Source of the DNA: an uncultured Clostridia bacterium
GTDB lineage: Bacteria; Bacillota_A; Clostridia; Oscillospirales; Acutalibacteraceae
DNA: 8,077 nt
Reading direction: 5' to 3'
Assembly (NCBI GenBank): GCA_937891215.1
Contig: CALAEU010000244.1
Span: forward strand, 1 to 8,077
This document shows positions 1 to 8,077 of this stretch, one piece after another. Numbering within the stretch: the stretch's first letter is position 1; each line of letters starts with the position of its first letter. The notes below the pieces were generated by a model that had not been told where the DNA came from, did no database searches, and saw only the letters and a program-made list of their open reading frames with translations. Both the position numbers and the translations under genes were made by a program.

Positions 1-316
1 AATCCGAATTCATTTTCAAGGCTTTGATATCCTTAAAATAATATGTTGTTTTCTTTCCCAAAAACGTAGTATATTCGAATCTGTATTCATCAAGAATACG
101 GATCGTTTGATTTTTCCAACATAAATAAGCGGCGATTCCAAGAATTCCACAGGCTGCAGTGCCGAGAAAAAGTCCCCATGCCTGTGTAATGATGGCAATG
201 GCGCCTGAAACGATTGCAACAATATCAAGAAAAATTCCCAATCCATTCAAACTATTGGGTAAAAACATGTCTGCGCGTGGCTTGGTTGCGCATTCTTCGT
301 GATTAAAAACGATCAT
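1..316 (-). CDS. Partial small membrane protein with a possible bacterial PH-like domain
   Basis: This frame opens with ATG at 316 and stays open for 105 codons to the left edge, so the 3' end is missing. A Shine-Dalgarno-like AAAGGA lies about 7 bases upstream (plus-strand TCCTTT, 324-329), which fixes the start. Residues 1-20 are polar. Residues about 25-43 and 47-67 form two hydrophobic segments separated by a short turn, giving a hairpin in the membrane. After residue 68 comes a polar, beta-rich stretch (RILDEYRFEYTTFLGKKTTY, then YFKDIKAL). That pattern, two membrane helices followed by a strand-rich segment with a TTFLGKKTTYYF-type core, resembles small Firmicutes proteins with bacterial PH-like domains. 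The family assignment is inferred from pattern only. No signal peptide beyond the first membrane segment and no catalytic motif is visible. A 76-codon frame at 16-246 on the same strand is only a shadow of this gene. Confidence 0.7.
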   Translation of the reverse strand, partial: MIVFNHEECATKPRADMFLPNSLNGLGIFLDIVAIVSGAIAIITQAWGLFLGTAACGILGIAAYLCWKNQTIRILDEYRFEYTTFLGKKTTYYFKDIKALKMNSD

Positions 317-358
317 AATATTTTCCTTTCAAATAAAATTTTTATTTTGACAAACATC

Positions 359-386
359 TTGCGTTTTTTAAACTTTATGATACAAT
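359..386 (+). promoter_or_regulatory. Possible plus-strand promoter facing the small RNA locus
   Basis: TTGCGT (359-364) is followed 16 bases later by TACAAT (381-386), inside the common Firmicutes context TATGATACAAT. A better -35 match, TTGACA at 347-352, lies too far upstream (23 bases from TATGAT) to be ideal. Transcription would start near 392 and run into the hairpin at 430-460, which is followed by a T-rich tract on this strand. The transcript would therefore be only about 75 bases and would overlap the minus-strand RNA in antisense. Confidence 0.4.
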
Positions 387-390
387 ACCC

Positions 391-432
391 ACTGTCATCA
401 CACTCGTTGTTAATATAACAAAAAAGAAATAA
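391..432 (+). pseudogene. Possible C-terminal remnant of a holin-like type I toxin peptide
   Basis: Reading in frame to the TAA at 430-432 gives TVITLVVNITKKK. This is a short hydrophobic run followed by a lysine-rich end, placed directly before a terminator hairpin. Small putative holin-like toxins of Firmicutes (TxpA-like, Hol_Tox type) end this way and sit against such hairpins. The frame has no ATG, GTG or TTG start with a ribosome site between the promoter and this segment, so nothing here can be translated as an intact toxin. If the reading is right, the N-terminal half has been deleted. A 13-residue tail can arise by chance in AT-rich DNA, so the call is weak and rests mainly on its position. 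Confidence 0.22.
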
Positions 433-469
433 CCGCCCTGTCCAGCAAACTAAGCGGTTAAATCTTTTT
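420..469. terminator. Two-way hairpin terminator of the small RNA locus
   Basis: TAACCGC (430-436) pairs with GCGGTTA (454-460) around a 17-base loop. On the minus strand the stem is followed by ATTTCTTTTTT (430-420). On the plus strand it is followed by AATCTTTTT (461-469). It can therefore end both the minus-strand RNA and a plus-strand transcript from 392. Confidence 0.6.
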
Positions 470-512
470 AACTATTTGCAGGACTAACCGTTTATCGGAT
501 AGTTTCCTGTTC
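421..512 (-). ncRNA. Putative ~92-nt structured small RNA (antitoxin-like)
   Basis: A promoter with perfect -35 and -10 hexamers fires leftward from 546-519, and transcription should start near 512. About 50 bases downstream the RNA meets a 7-bp hairpin (430-460) followed on this strand by ATTTCTTTTTTG, a good intrinsic terminator, so the product would be about 92 nt. It has no start codon with a ribosome site. The 5' half folds into a hairpin at 509-479: CAGGA pairs with TCCTG, CTA with TAG and CCG with CGG around an ATAAA loop. A competing 6-bp pairing (ATAGTT 499-504 with AACTAT 470-475) is also possible. The antisense relation to a short plus-strand transcript and to a possible toxin remnant suggests a type I antitoxin of the RatA kind. 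A stand-alone regulatory RNA is the alternative. Confidence 0.5.
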
Positions 513-518
513 ATTTAT

Positions 519-546
519 ATTATAACATATACTAAAAAAATGTCAA
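519..546 (-). promoter_or_regulatory. Consensus sigma-A promoter of the small RNA
   Basis: On the minus strand TTGACA (plus-strand TGTCAA, 541-546) is separated by 16 bases from TATAAT (plus-strand ATTATA, 519-524). Both hexamers are perfect matches to the vegetative consensus, and the spacer begins with a run of seven T. The predicted start is near 512. The nearest minus-strand ORF begins at 316, beyond a terminator, so the promoter appears dedicated to the short RNA. Confidence 0.7.
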
Positions 547-582
547 CCTTTTGTCAGTTGATGGTGTTACAGAAACGAAAAC

Positions 583-637
583 ATCCTACCATTTTGAAGT
601 TCGATTAACTAAAAATGATAGGATAATTTTGTTTTTT
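583..637. terminator. Hairpin terminator downstream of the aminotransferase operon
   Basis: ATCCTACCATTTT (583-595) pairs with AAAATGATAGGAT (612-624), giving 12 of 13 pairs with one C-A mismatch and a 16-base loop. On the plus strand AATTTTGTTTTTT follows (625-637). On the minus strand the stem is followed by GTTTTCGTTTCT (582-571). For the leftward operon that stops at 695 this is the first plausible terminator, about 70 bases after the stop codon. The rest of 547-694, apart from the repeat at 665-699, shows no gene. Confidence 0.6.
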
Positions 638-664
638 ACTATATAATAGCGTCGCAGACCCTTT

Positions 665-699
665 AATTCCGAATTACGCATTACGAATTCCGAATTAAT
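665..699. repeat. Tandem heptamer repeat over the aminotransferase stop codon
   Basis: Five consecutive 7-base units can be read: AATTCCG, AATTACG, CATTACG, AATTCCG, AATTAAT. The first and fourth are identical, and AATTCCGAATTA occurs whole at 665-676 and 686-697. The last unit contains the TAA stop (695-697, minus strand) of the aminotransferase gene, so the array begins exactly where coding ends. Confidence 0.65.
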
Positions 700-1870
700 T
701 ATTCAATTCCTGAACAAACTCCTCAATTCTCTTAAGCGCCTTAATAATATGCTCAACTGAGTAGCAGTAAGATGCTCTTATAAAGCCTTCGCCACCTTTT
801 CCGAATGCAGTACCGGGCACTACCGCAACTTTCTTTTCTCTTAAAAGTCTTTCACAGAATTCTTCGCTCTTAAGACCTGTACTCTCAATACAAGGAAAAG
901 AATAAAAAGCCCCTTTTGGTTCACGACAGGTAAGACCGATTTTATTAAATCCATTTACAATGAGTTTTCTTCTTCTGTCATATTCTTCGTGCATTCTTTC
1001 CACATCTTCGTCGCAGTTTCTTAACGCTTCAATTGCGGCATACTGCGAAGTAGTCGGTGCACACATAATATTGAACTGATGAATTTTTGTAATCTGACTT
1101 AAAATTTCTTCAGGACCACAACAATAACCAAGACGCCAACCAGTCATCGAAAATGCTTTTGAAAAACCATTTATAGTAATAGTTCTGTCATAAAAACATT
1201 CTAAAGATGCAACCGGTGTGTGTGGCGCATCACCATAAGTGAGTTCAGAATAGATTTCGTCTGAAATAACGATTATATTTGTATCTTTAATGACTTCGTA
1301 AAGTGCTTCTAAATCACTTTTTTCCATAACCGCACCAGTCGGGTTGCACGGATACGGAAGAATTAACGCCTTTGTTTTATCTGTAATTGCGTTTCTTAAT
1401 TCTTCGGGTGTTACTTTAAAGTCGTTTTCTGCCTTTGTTTCAATAATAACAGGCACACCACCCGCAAGGCGTGTAATTGGTTCATAACAAACATAACTCG
1501 GTTGCGGAATTATAACCTCATCACCAAAATTAACAATCGCTCTTATAGCACCGTCTATTGCTTCACTACCACCAACAGTAACAAGAATTTCTGAGTCAGG
1601 GTTATATTTAAGGTTGTATTTTCTCTCTAAATAGCGTGAAATTTCAACTCTTAAAACACCTAAGCCTTTGTTGGCACTGTATTTTGTTTTGCCTCGTTCA
1701 AGTGAGTTTATACCTGCTTTTCTTATTCTCCACGGAGTTTGAAAGTCGGGCTCACCAACACCTAAAGATATAACATCTTCCATAGTTTCAGCAATGTCAA
1801 AAAACTTTCTTATGCCCGAGGGTTTAATCTCTGTTACGGTTGTGTTTAAAATTTTACCGTAATCTATCAT
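695..1870 (-). CDS. PLP-dependent class I/II aminotransferase
   Basis: This is a 391-residue fold-type I enzyme that should move an amino group between an amino acid and a 2-oxo acid in the cytoplasm. Visible landmarks are the N-terminal SLGVGEPDFQTP (35-46), YSANKGLGVLR (64-74), GSEA (101-104, cofactor phosphate region), NPTG with Asn176, DEIY with Asp204 and Tyr207 (pyridine ring contacts), SKAFSMTGWRLGY with the Schiff-base Lys238 and Arg246, and Arg365 in FIRASY, the usual carboxylate-binding arginine. All expected catalytic residues are present and the length is normal. It resembles the PatA/AraT/AspC-like group, but the exact substrate cannot be read from sequence. The ATG at 1870 overlaps the stop of the upstream Lrp-type gene as ATGA, with GGGGG about 11 bases before it, so translation is probably coupled. 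The stop lies inside a heptamer repeat. Confidence 0.93.
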   Translation of the reverse strand: MIDYGKILNTTVTEIKPSGIRKFFDIAETMEDVISLGVGEPDFQTPWRIRKAGINSLERGKTKYSANKGLGVLRVEISRYLERKYNLKYNPDSEILVTVGGSEAIDGAIRAIVNFGDEVIIPQPSYVCYEPITRLAGGVPVIIETKAENDFKVTPEELRNAITDKTKALILPYPCNPTGAVMEKSDLEALYEVIKDTNIIVISDEIYSELTYGDAPHTPVASLECFYDRTITINGFSKAFSMTGWRLGYCCGPEEILSQITKIHQFNIMCAPTTSQYAAIEALRNCDEDVERMHEEYDRRRKLIVNGFNKIGLTCREPKGAFYSFPCIESTGLKSEEFCERLLREKKVAVVPGTAFGKGGEGFIRASYCYSVEHIIKALKRIEEFVQELNN

Positions 1871-2349
1871 AATAAAAATTGCCCCCTGTCATCGTGCTCC
1901 ATATCGCACAAATGAACATCCATTTCTTTATATCTTCTCATAACAAAGTGAGTTGTTGTAGATGTAACAGAATCAATTGTAGCAAGTTCTCTTGCAACAA
2001 AACGGGCAACATCCTGAAGCGTTTTACCTTTAACAACAACATTAAGGTCATAAGAACCGGACATTAAATAAACAGATTCAACCTCGTGGTAAGACATAAC
2101 TTTTTCAGCAACTTCTTCAAAACCTAAATCCGCTTTAGGAACAACATTAAGTTCAACTATTGCAGAAACATAAGCATCGTCAAAGCTATCCCAATCAATA
2201 ACAGCTTTGTAACCTCTTATAATACCTTCTTTTTCTAACTCTTCAATAGTTTTTTCAACAGTTTTTTCATCACTGCCGAGCATAACTGCTAATTCTTCGT
2301 TAGTATATCTTGCATTTCGGCACAAAAGTTTTAAAAGTTCCGATTTCAC
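1867..2349 (-). CDS. Lrp/AsnC-family transcriptional regulator
   Basis: The protein has 160 residues, the normal size for this family. Residues about 4-50 form the AsnC-type winged helix-turn-helix (RNARYTNEELAVML, then DEKTVEKTIEELEKEGIIRG). Residues about 60-143 form the RAM ligand-binding and oligomerisation domain, with its GSYDL turn at 98-102. Family members bind amino acids or related small molecules and act as dimers to octamers on AT-rich DNA. The start is GTG at 2349, chosen because GGAGGA lies 7 bases upstream and the only nearby ATG (2363) runs straight into a stop. The gene is first in an operon and overlaps the aminotransferase by 4 bases, so that enzyme is its most likely target, with autoregulation through the palindrome at 2399-2408. 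The C-terminal tail (about 144-160, acidic, ending QFLL) is outside the conserved fold. Confidence 0.93.
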   Translation of the reverse strand: MKSELLKLLCRNARYTNEELAVMLGSDEKTVEKTIEELEKEGIIRGYKAVIDWDSFDDAYVSAIVELNVVPKADLGFEEVAEKVMSYHEVESVYLMSGSYDLNVVVKGKTLQDVARFVARELATIDSVTSTTTHFVMRRYKEMDVHLCDMEHDDRGQFLL

Positions 2350-2388
2350 TCAAAATTCCTCCATAACAAATTTATAAAACTGCTTTAT

Positions 2389-2417
2389 ATAATACTAAAT
2401 TATATAATATTTGTCAA
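2389..2417 (-). promoter_or_regulatory. Promoter of the regulator-aminotransferase operon
   Basis: On the minus strand TTGACA (plus-strand TGTCAA, 2412-2417) lies 17 bases from TATTAT (plus-strand ATAATA, 2389-2394). The predicted start is near 2382, about 33 bases before the GTG start codon. A palindrome fills much of the spacer. Confidence 0.6.
2399..2408. promoter_or_regulatory. Possible operator in the divergent promoter region
   Basis: ATTATATAAT is a perfect 10-base palindrome between the -35 and -10 boxes of the leftward promoter. Its right part, TATATAAT (2401-2408), is repeated at 2386-2393 over the -10 box, so two copies lie 15 bases apart. Lrp-type regulators bind AT-rich sites and often repress their own genes, which makes autoregulation plausible. 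Sequences this AT-rich also form palindromes by chance. Confidence 0.3.
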
Positions 2418-2425
2418 TTATCGTC

Positions 2426-2454
2426 TTTACAATGATTACTATAAATGATAAAAT
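2426..2454 (+). promoter_or_regulatory. Promoter of the GH2 glycosidase gene
   Basis: TTTACA (2426-2431) is followed after 17 bases by TAAAAT (2449-2454). Transcription would begin near 2461, leaving a leader of about 26 bases that contains only the ribosome site. The -35 box is 8 bases from the -35 box of the divergent promoter, so the two polymerases would compete for or share this DNA. Confidence 0.6.
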
Positions 2455-2456
2455 AG

Positions 2457-5498
<3,042 letters not shown>

Positions 5499-5499
5499 A

Positions 5500-5513
5500 G
5501 TGCTGAATGCTGA
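5500..5513. repeat. Heptamer pair directly after the GH2 stop codon
   Basis: GTGCTGA and ATGCTGA are adjacent 7-base units beginning one base after the TAA at 5496-5498. The sequence AGTGCTGA (5499-5506) recurs in inverted orientation as TCAGCACT at 5700-5707, on the other side of the terminator. Confidence 0.5.
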
Positions 5514-5558
5514 GTTAAGGAAACGCTTCGCATTTGATTATAATTAGATATAAATAAA

Positions 5559-5609
5559 AAACTACATTCTTTTATTTTTGGTTTAACCTTAAATAATAGA
5601 ATGTAGTTT
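5559..5609. terminator. Two-way terminator between convergent genes
   Basis: AAACTACATTCT (5559-5570) and AGAATGTAGTTT (5598-5609) are perfect 12-base complements around a 27-base loop. On the minus strand TTTTATTTATATC follows, a good U-tract for the leftward membrane protein gene ending at 5734. On the plus strand CTCTTTCTAATC follows, a weaker tract for the GH2 gene. The two genes converge on this element. Confidence 0.75.
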
Positions 5610-5621
5610 CTCTTTCTAATC

Positions 5622-5658
5622 ACTGACGACTAACAACTGACCACTAGCCAACTAGCCA
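5622..5658. repeat. Degenerate tandem heptamer array
   Basis: In 7-base register the stretch reads ACTGACG, ACTAACA, ACTGACC, ACTAGCC, then after one extra A another ACTAGCC. The consensus is ACTRRCN. Further ACT-led heptamers occur nearby (ACTCGCA at 5660-5666). The array is too irregular and too short to be CRISPR and has no spacers. It resembles the short tandem heptamer repeats described in filamentous cyanobacteria. Confidence 0.6.
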
Positions 5659-5713
5659 TACTCGCAACTGTTATAATTGCCGACCGCAAGTCCCGAAACT
5701 CAGCACTACTCTT

Positions 5714-5727
5714 ACTTGCAACTTGCA
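5714..5727. repeat. Exact heptamer duplication near the membrane protein stop codon
   Basis: ACTTGCA is repeated twice without a gap, ending 6 bases from the TAA (5734-5736, minus strand) of the leftward gene. It is in the same ACT-led style as the array at 5622-5658. The stretch between them (5659-5713) holds no gene or clear hairpin. Confidence 0.5.
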
Positions 5728-5733
5728 TACTAA

Positions 5734-7983
5734 TTACGTCAAAACGAGTGCATACGCACAATTGCTTTCAGGATACGCAACAATTAAAAGTTTTCCGCCC
5801 TCACCTGAAAAATATTTTATGTGTGATTTTTCTATATATTCTTTATATTCTTCGGTGGTTAATTCTTTACACCACGGTTCGTTTATATTAAACATCGGTT
5901 CTGCATCTTTTATATAGAGATGCCTCGAAACAGAAGTTTCTGCTGCGAACATCATTCTGTGTTGCATCGGGTAAGAATCACAGTAGACAAGACTGTCTAC
6001 TTCCTGTAAAAGGTCTTTGTAATACTCTCCTAACTCATTAACATCTACAAGATATACTTTTACAGGTTCTCTTGTAATTTCAAAGAACTTCATTAAATCG
6101 TGTGATTTTAAAAATTCTACTGTATTTACCATTTCCTTTGTAACCTGAAATGCCACTGTAGATTGACCTGTCATAACAAACGGTAATTCACCCTCGACAA
6201 TTTCCTCTTGACTGAATTGCAATAAACCATAACTTTCAGTTGGTTTAAACCATTCAAAATGTGCTAGTGAAGTAATATCCTTATAAAGTGCTGATTTTAA
6301 TTCCTTTATTTCTTTTTCACTTAACACATCTTTTAAAGAAGAAACTACAGCATCCTTTGATTGAATATAAACATTACCATACATAGAAAAACAACTTTTT
6401 TCAAAGAGTGATATGCCATATAATTCATTTTCCTTTTTGCATCCAGTTAATAAAAGCGTTTTATATAATTCCTTAACCTTGTTTGTATTCCAGAGTTTAA
6501 GAATTTCTTCTGTACAGTCTTTACTTATATAGCGGTAACTTCTTTCTATAACTGAACCATTTTTTAATTTGTAAGTGAATTTTATGCCCTCTGTTGTTTC
6601 TTTATTCTTATCTTCCATTACTAAAGAATGAATAGCAAGAACCTTTTCAATATCTTCTGCATTATCAAACTTAATACCCTCTCTTAAAACAGCCGTGTTA
6701 ACATCATAGTAATCCGCAATACCAATAAGTTCGGCATTATTTTCAACTAAATCGTAAGGTGCCTGAACCTCTACTGTCTCTATATCTTCTACACCAGGCA
6801 ACCTATTTTCATAACCCAAACCACCTGTTAAGCAAACAAGAGAAATTATAACTGTGCTACCCAATATTACAATCATAGGTTTTGCTTTTTCTTTTAAGTT
6901 ACTGATTTTCACAGTAGTGATTATATTGAAAACAAGTGAAAGAATTATAGCAAGAACTACAAAAACCGCTAATAGAATATATGGTTCTTCAGGTGTAAAT
7001 CGTTCATAATACAAATTATTCCTATATGTTGTACTGATATTTATAACATTCGCATTAGGGTTCAGGTTGTAAAAGAGTTCATCTGTTAAATATCCGCTTA
7101 AAACTATTGGTAAAGAAAAACCCGAGACAAAGGTGATAAATTTATTTTTATTTACCATACCGCAGTTTTCAAATTTATATTTCTTTTCAAAATAACCTTT
7201 TATTAAAATTAAGCCTAAAACCGATACCGCAATCCATATTGCAGAATGAATAAAAATGTACCTTTGTGTTTTGTATGAACTATAACTAAAAAATTCTCTT
7301 AATGGGTCTAAAATTGTTAATGCAAACATATCAACATAATTTTCAAATGTGTAACCACGCAAAAATGCAGTTGCTGAAAAATTAAATATATTTATTATAG
7401 CATTAGGTAATAAAGCGATAGAAACACCACCAAGAATTGCTTCAACTTTTCTGTTTGGTAAAATTGTTCCTGCAACACCGCACATATATCCCCAGAAAAG
7501 TGTTGTTAGAGACACAAGTACATTTGCAATAAATGGTGCTATGTAACCATCAGCAAGGTTATTATTATATTTAATATTTACAAGTAATGCGATAATTTTA
7601 ATAACAATCACAATTAAAACAAGCGCTATTAAAGGAATAGTTACCTTGTTGTAAAATATCGCACCTCTCTTTTTAGGTTGCACTAAAACTGCTCTTGCGT
7701 GATTTTTATTAAGCAAAAACGAGAAGTTCCACAACGCTATTAAAGCACCGCCTATAAGAGTTACAAGTACATCAAAATCAAGATAGCTTAATATGAGATA
7801 ATCTCTTGATAAACTTTTTACATCGTGCACTAAATCGAACCCATTATTAACATAATATTCACCCAATACACTTACAGAAAACGCAAGTGCAAAAACAATT
7901 ATAAAAGCAATTGTAGGAATAATTGAAACGCTTAAATTAGCAATATCTATTTCTTTCTTCAATATACTTTCTTTATTTTTCAT
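5734..7983 (-). CDS. ABC-2-type membrane protein (putative ABC transporter permease, DUF6449-like)
   Basis: The product has 749 residues. About nine hydrophobic segments are visible near 16-40, 70-91, 113-136, 149-173, 181-200, 243-261, 281-299, 335-357 and 369-389. A large polar domain (about 395-749) follows, probably on the outer face. The N-terminal KKEIDIANLSV opening, the NKNHARAVLVQPKKRGAIFYNK linker after the second segment and the C-terminal part with IKFTYKLKNGSVIERSYRY match the layout of Firmicutes ABC exporters of the YtrC/DUF6449 kind, where the linker usually carries an H-S-L-P motif; here it is diverged. Such permeases need an ATPase, usually coded upstream beside a GntR regulator, which would lie beyond 8077. 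Substrate unknown. Start: ATG at 7983, with GGGGG 7 bases before it. The linker divergence leaves a degenerate or specialised paralogue possible. Confidence 0.62.
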   Translation of the reverse strand: MKNKESILKKEIDIANLSVSIIPTIAFIIVFALAFSVSVLGEYYVNNGFDLVHDVKSLSRDYLILSYLDFDVLVTLIGGALIALWNFSFLLNKNHARAVLVQPKKRGAIFYNKVTIPLIALVLIVIVIKIIALLVNIKYNNNLADGYIAPFIANVLVSLTTLFWGYMCGVAGTILPNRKVEAILGGVSIALLPNAIINIFNFSATAFLRGYTFENYVDMFALTILDPLREFFSYSSYKTQRYIFIHSAIWIAVSVLGLILIKGYFEKKYKFENCGMVNKNKFITFVSGFSLPIVLSGYLTDELFYNLNPNANVINISTTYRNNLYYERFTPEEPYILLAVFVVLAIILSLVFNIITTVKISNLKEKAKPMIVILGSTVIISLVCLTGGLGYENRLPGVEDIETVEVQAPYDLVENNAELIGIADYYDVNTAVLREGIKFDNAEDIEKVLAIHSLVMEDKNKETTEGIKFTYKLKNGSVIERSYRYISKDCTEEILKLWNTNKVKELYKTLLLTGCKKENELYGISLFEKSCFSMYGNVYIQSKDAVVSSLKDVLSEKEIKELKSALYKDITSLAHFEWFKPTESYGLLQFSQEEIVEGELPFVMTGQSTVAFQVTKEMVNTVEFLKSHDLMKFFEITREPVKVYLVDVNELGEYYKDLLQEVDSLVYCDSYPMQHRMMFAAETSVSRHLYIKDAEPMFNINEPWCKELTTEEYKEYIEKSHIKYFSGEGGKLLIVAYPESNCAYALVLT

Positions 7984-8077
7984 ATTAAAACCCCCATTCA
8001 GAGTGGGGAAAGTGCTTCTTTCCCCCTCCGATTAAATCATTAGTTGTAATTACGCTGGAATATAATACGCCGTGTCT
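7984..8077 (-). other. Upstream leader and probable tail of an unseen gene
   Basis: All three minus-strand frames enter from the right edge and close here. One ends at 8050 (last residues DTAYYIPA), one at 8040 (RRIIFQRNYN), and one reads through both hairpins to 7985, just before the ATG at 7983. Any could be the 3' end of an upstream operon partner, and I cannot decide between them. A strong GGAGG (8029-8025) has no start codon at a usable distance. A TATTAT (8067-8062) could be a -10 box whose -35 lies off the edge. Confidence 0.3.
7991..8025 (-). promoter_or_regulatory. Leader hairpins that could gate translation of the membrane protein
   Basis: On the minus-strand RNA, GGGGAAAG (8025-8018) pairs perfectly with CTTTCCCC (8012-8005) around a 5-base loop. 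The same CCCC, with ACT, can instead pair with AATGGGG (7998-7992, one G-U pair) in a hairpin with a 3-base loop that buries the GGGGG ribosome site (7995-7991). The two folds share 8005-8008 and exclude each other, so the first exposes and the second hides the start site. The geometry is seen; the switching is inference. Confidence 0.35.

Noticed and set aside
16..246. Open frame of 76 codons, minus strand
   Set aside because: It overlaps, in another frame, the better-supported gene 1-316, which has a ribosome site and clear membrane segments. Its own start has no ribosome site.
331..347. AAATAAAA/TTTTATTT palindrome
   Set aside because: It is composed only of A and T in AT-rich DNA just upstream of a ribosome site, too weak to call a terminator or operator.
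1879..2067. Open frame of 62 codons, plus strand
   Set aside because: It lies antisense inside the Lrp/AsnC-type gene and its product looks like no known protein.
5622..5730. Possible CRISPR array
   Set aside because: The units are 7 bases, degenerate and contiguous, with no unique spacers and no cas genes nearby.
5723..5917. Open frame of 64 codons, plus strand
   Set aside because: It is antisense to the C-terminal domain of the membrane protein gene and has no ribosome site.
8040..8066. Plus-strand promoter-like TATAAT near the right edge
   Set aside because: The TATAAT at 8061-8066 has no adequate -35 box at 16-18 bases, and no plus-strand gene is visible before the window ends.

Overview
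The window looks like chromosomal DNA from a low-GC Gram-positive bacterium, most likely an uncultured gut-type Clostridia (Bacillota). The evidence is AT-rich codon use, strong GGAGG ribosome sites, consensus sigma-A promoters and protein families typical of that group. I cannot name a genus. No tRNA, rRNA, CRISPR array, insertion sequence or phage gene is visible.

Layout. (i) 1-316, minus strand: the 5' part of a small membrane protein gene that runs off the left edge. (ii) 317-694: a gene-poor stretch. It holds a consensus minus-strand promoter firing a roughly 92-nt structured RNA (about 512 to 421), a plus-strand promoter pointing into the same DNA from the other side, a two-way hairpin terminator, a possible remnant of a holin-like toxin peptide, and a second hairpin terminator. 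The arrangement resembles a type I toxin-antitoxin locus whose toxin gene has been largely lost. (iii) 695-2349, minus strand: a two-gene operon with a 4-base overlap, coding for an Lrp/AsnC-type regulator followed by a PLP-dependent class I/II aminotransferase. (iv) 2350-2486: a divergent promoter region with back-to-back -35 boxes and a palindrome in the regulator's promoter. (v) 2487-5498, plus strand: a 1003-residue cytoplasmic GH2 glycosidase of the LacZ type with an altered loop after its nucleophile. (vi) 5499-5733: intergenic DNA with a strong two-way terminator and several heptamer repeats. (vii) 5734-7983, minus strand: a 749-residue ABC-2-type membrane protein with about nine membrane segments and a large C-terminal domain. 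(viii) 7984-8077: leader of that gene with mutually exclusive hairpins, and probably the end of an upstream gene.

How the parts relate. The regulator and aminotransferase are one transcription unit, probably responsive to an amino acid or related ligand. The glycosidase is divergent from it, so the shared 120-base promoter region could link their expression, but nothing shows this directly. The membrane protein is convergent with the glycosidase, and the two probably share the terminator at 5559-5609.

The most unusual signals are: tandem 7-base repeats of different sequence lying at or just beyond the stop codons of all three genes whose 3' ends are visible; the putative small RNA locus at 392-546; the non-canonical [10 protein letters not shown] active-site loop of the glycosidase; and a possible hairpin switch over the start site of the membrane protein.
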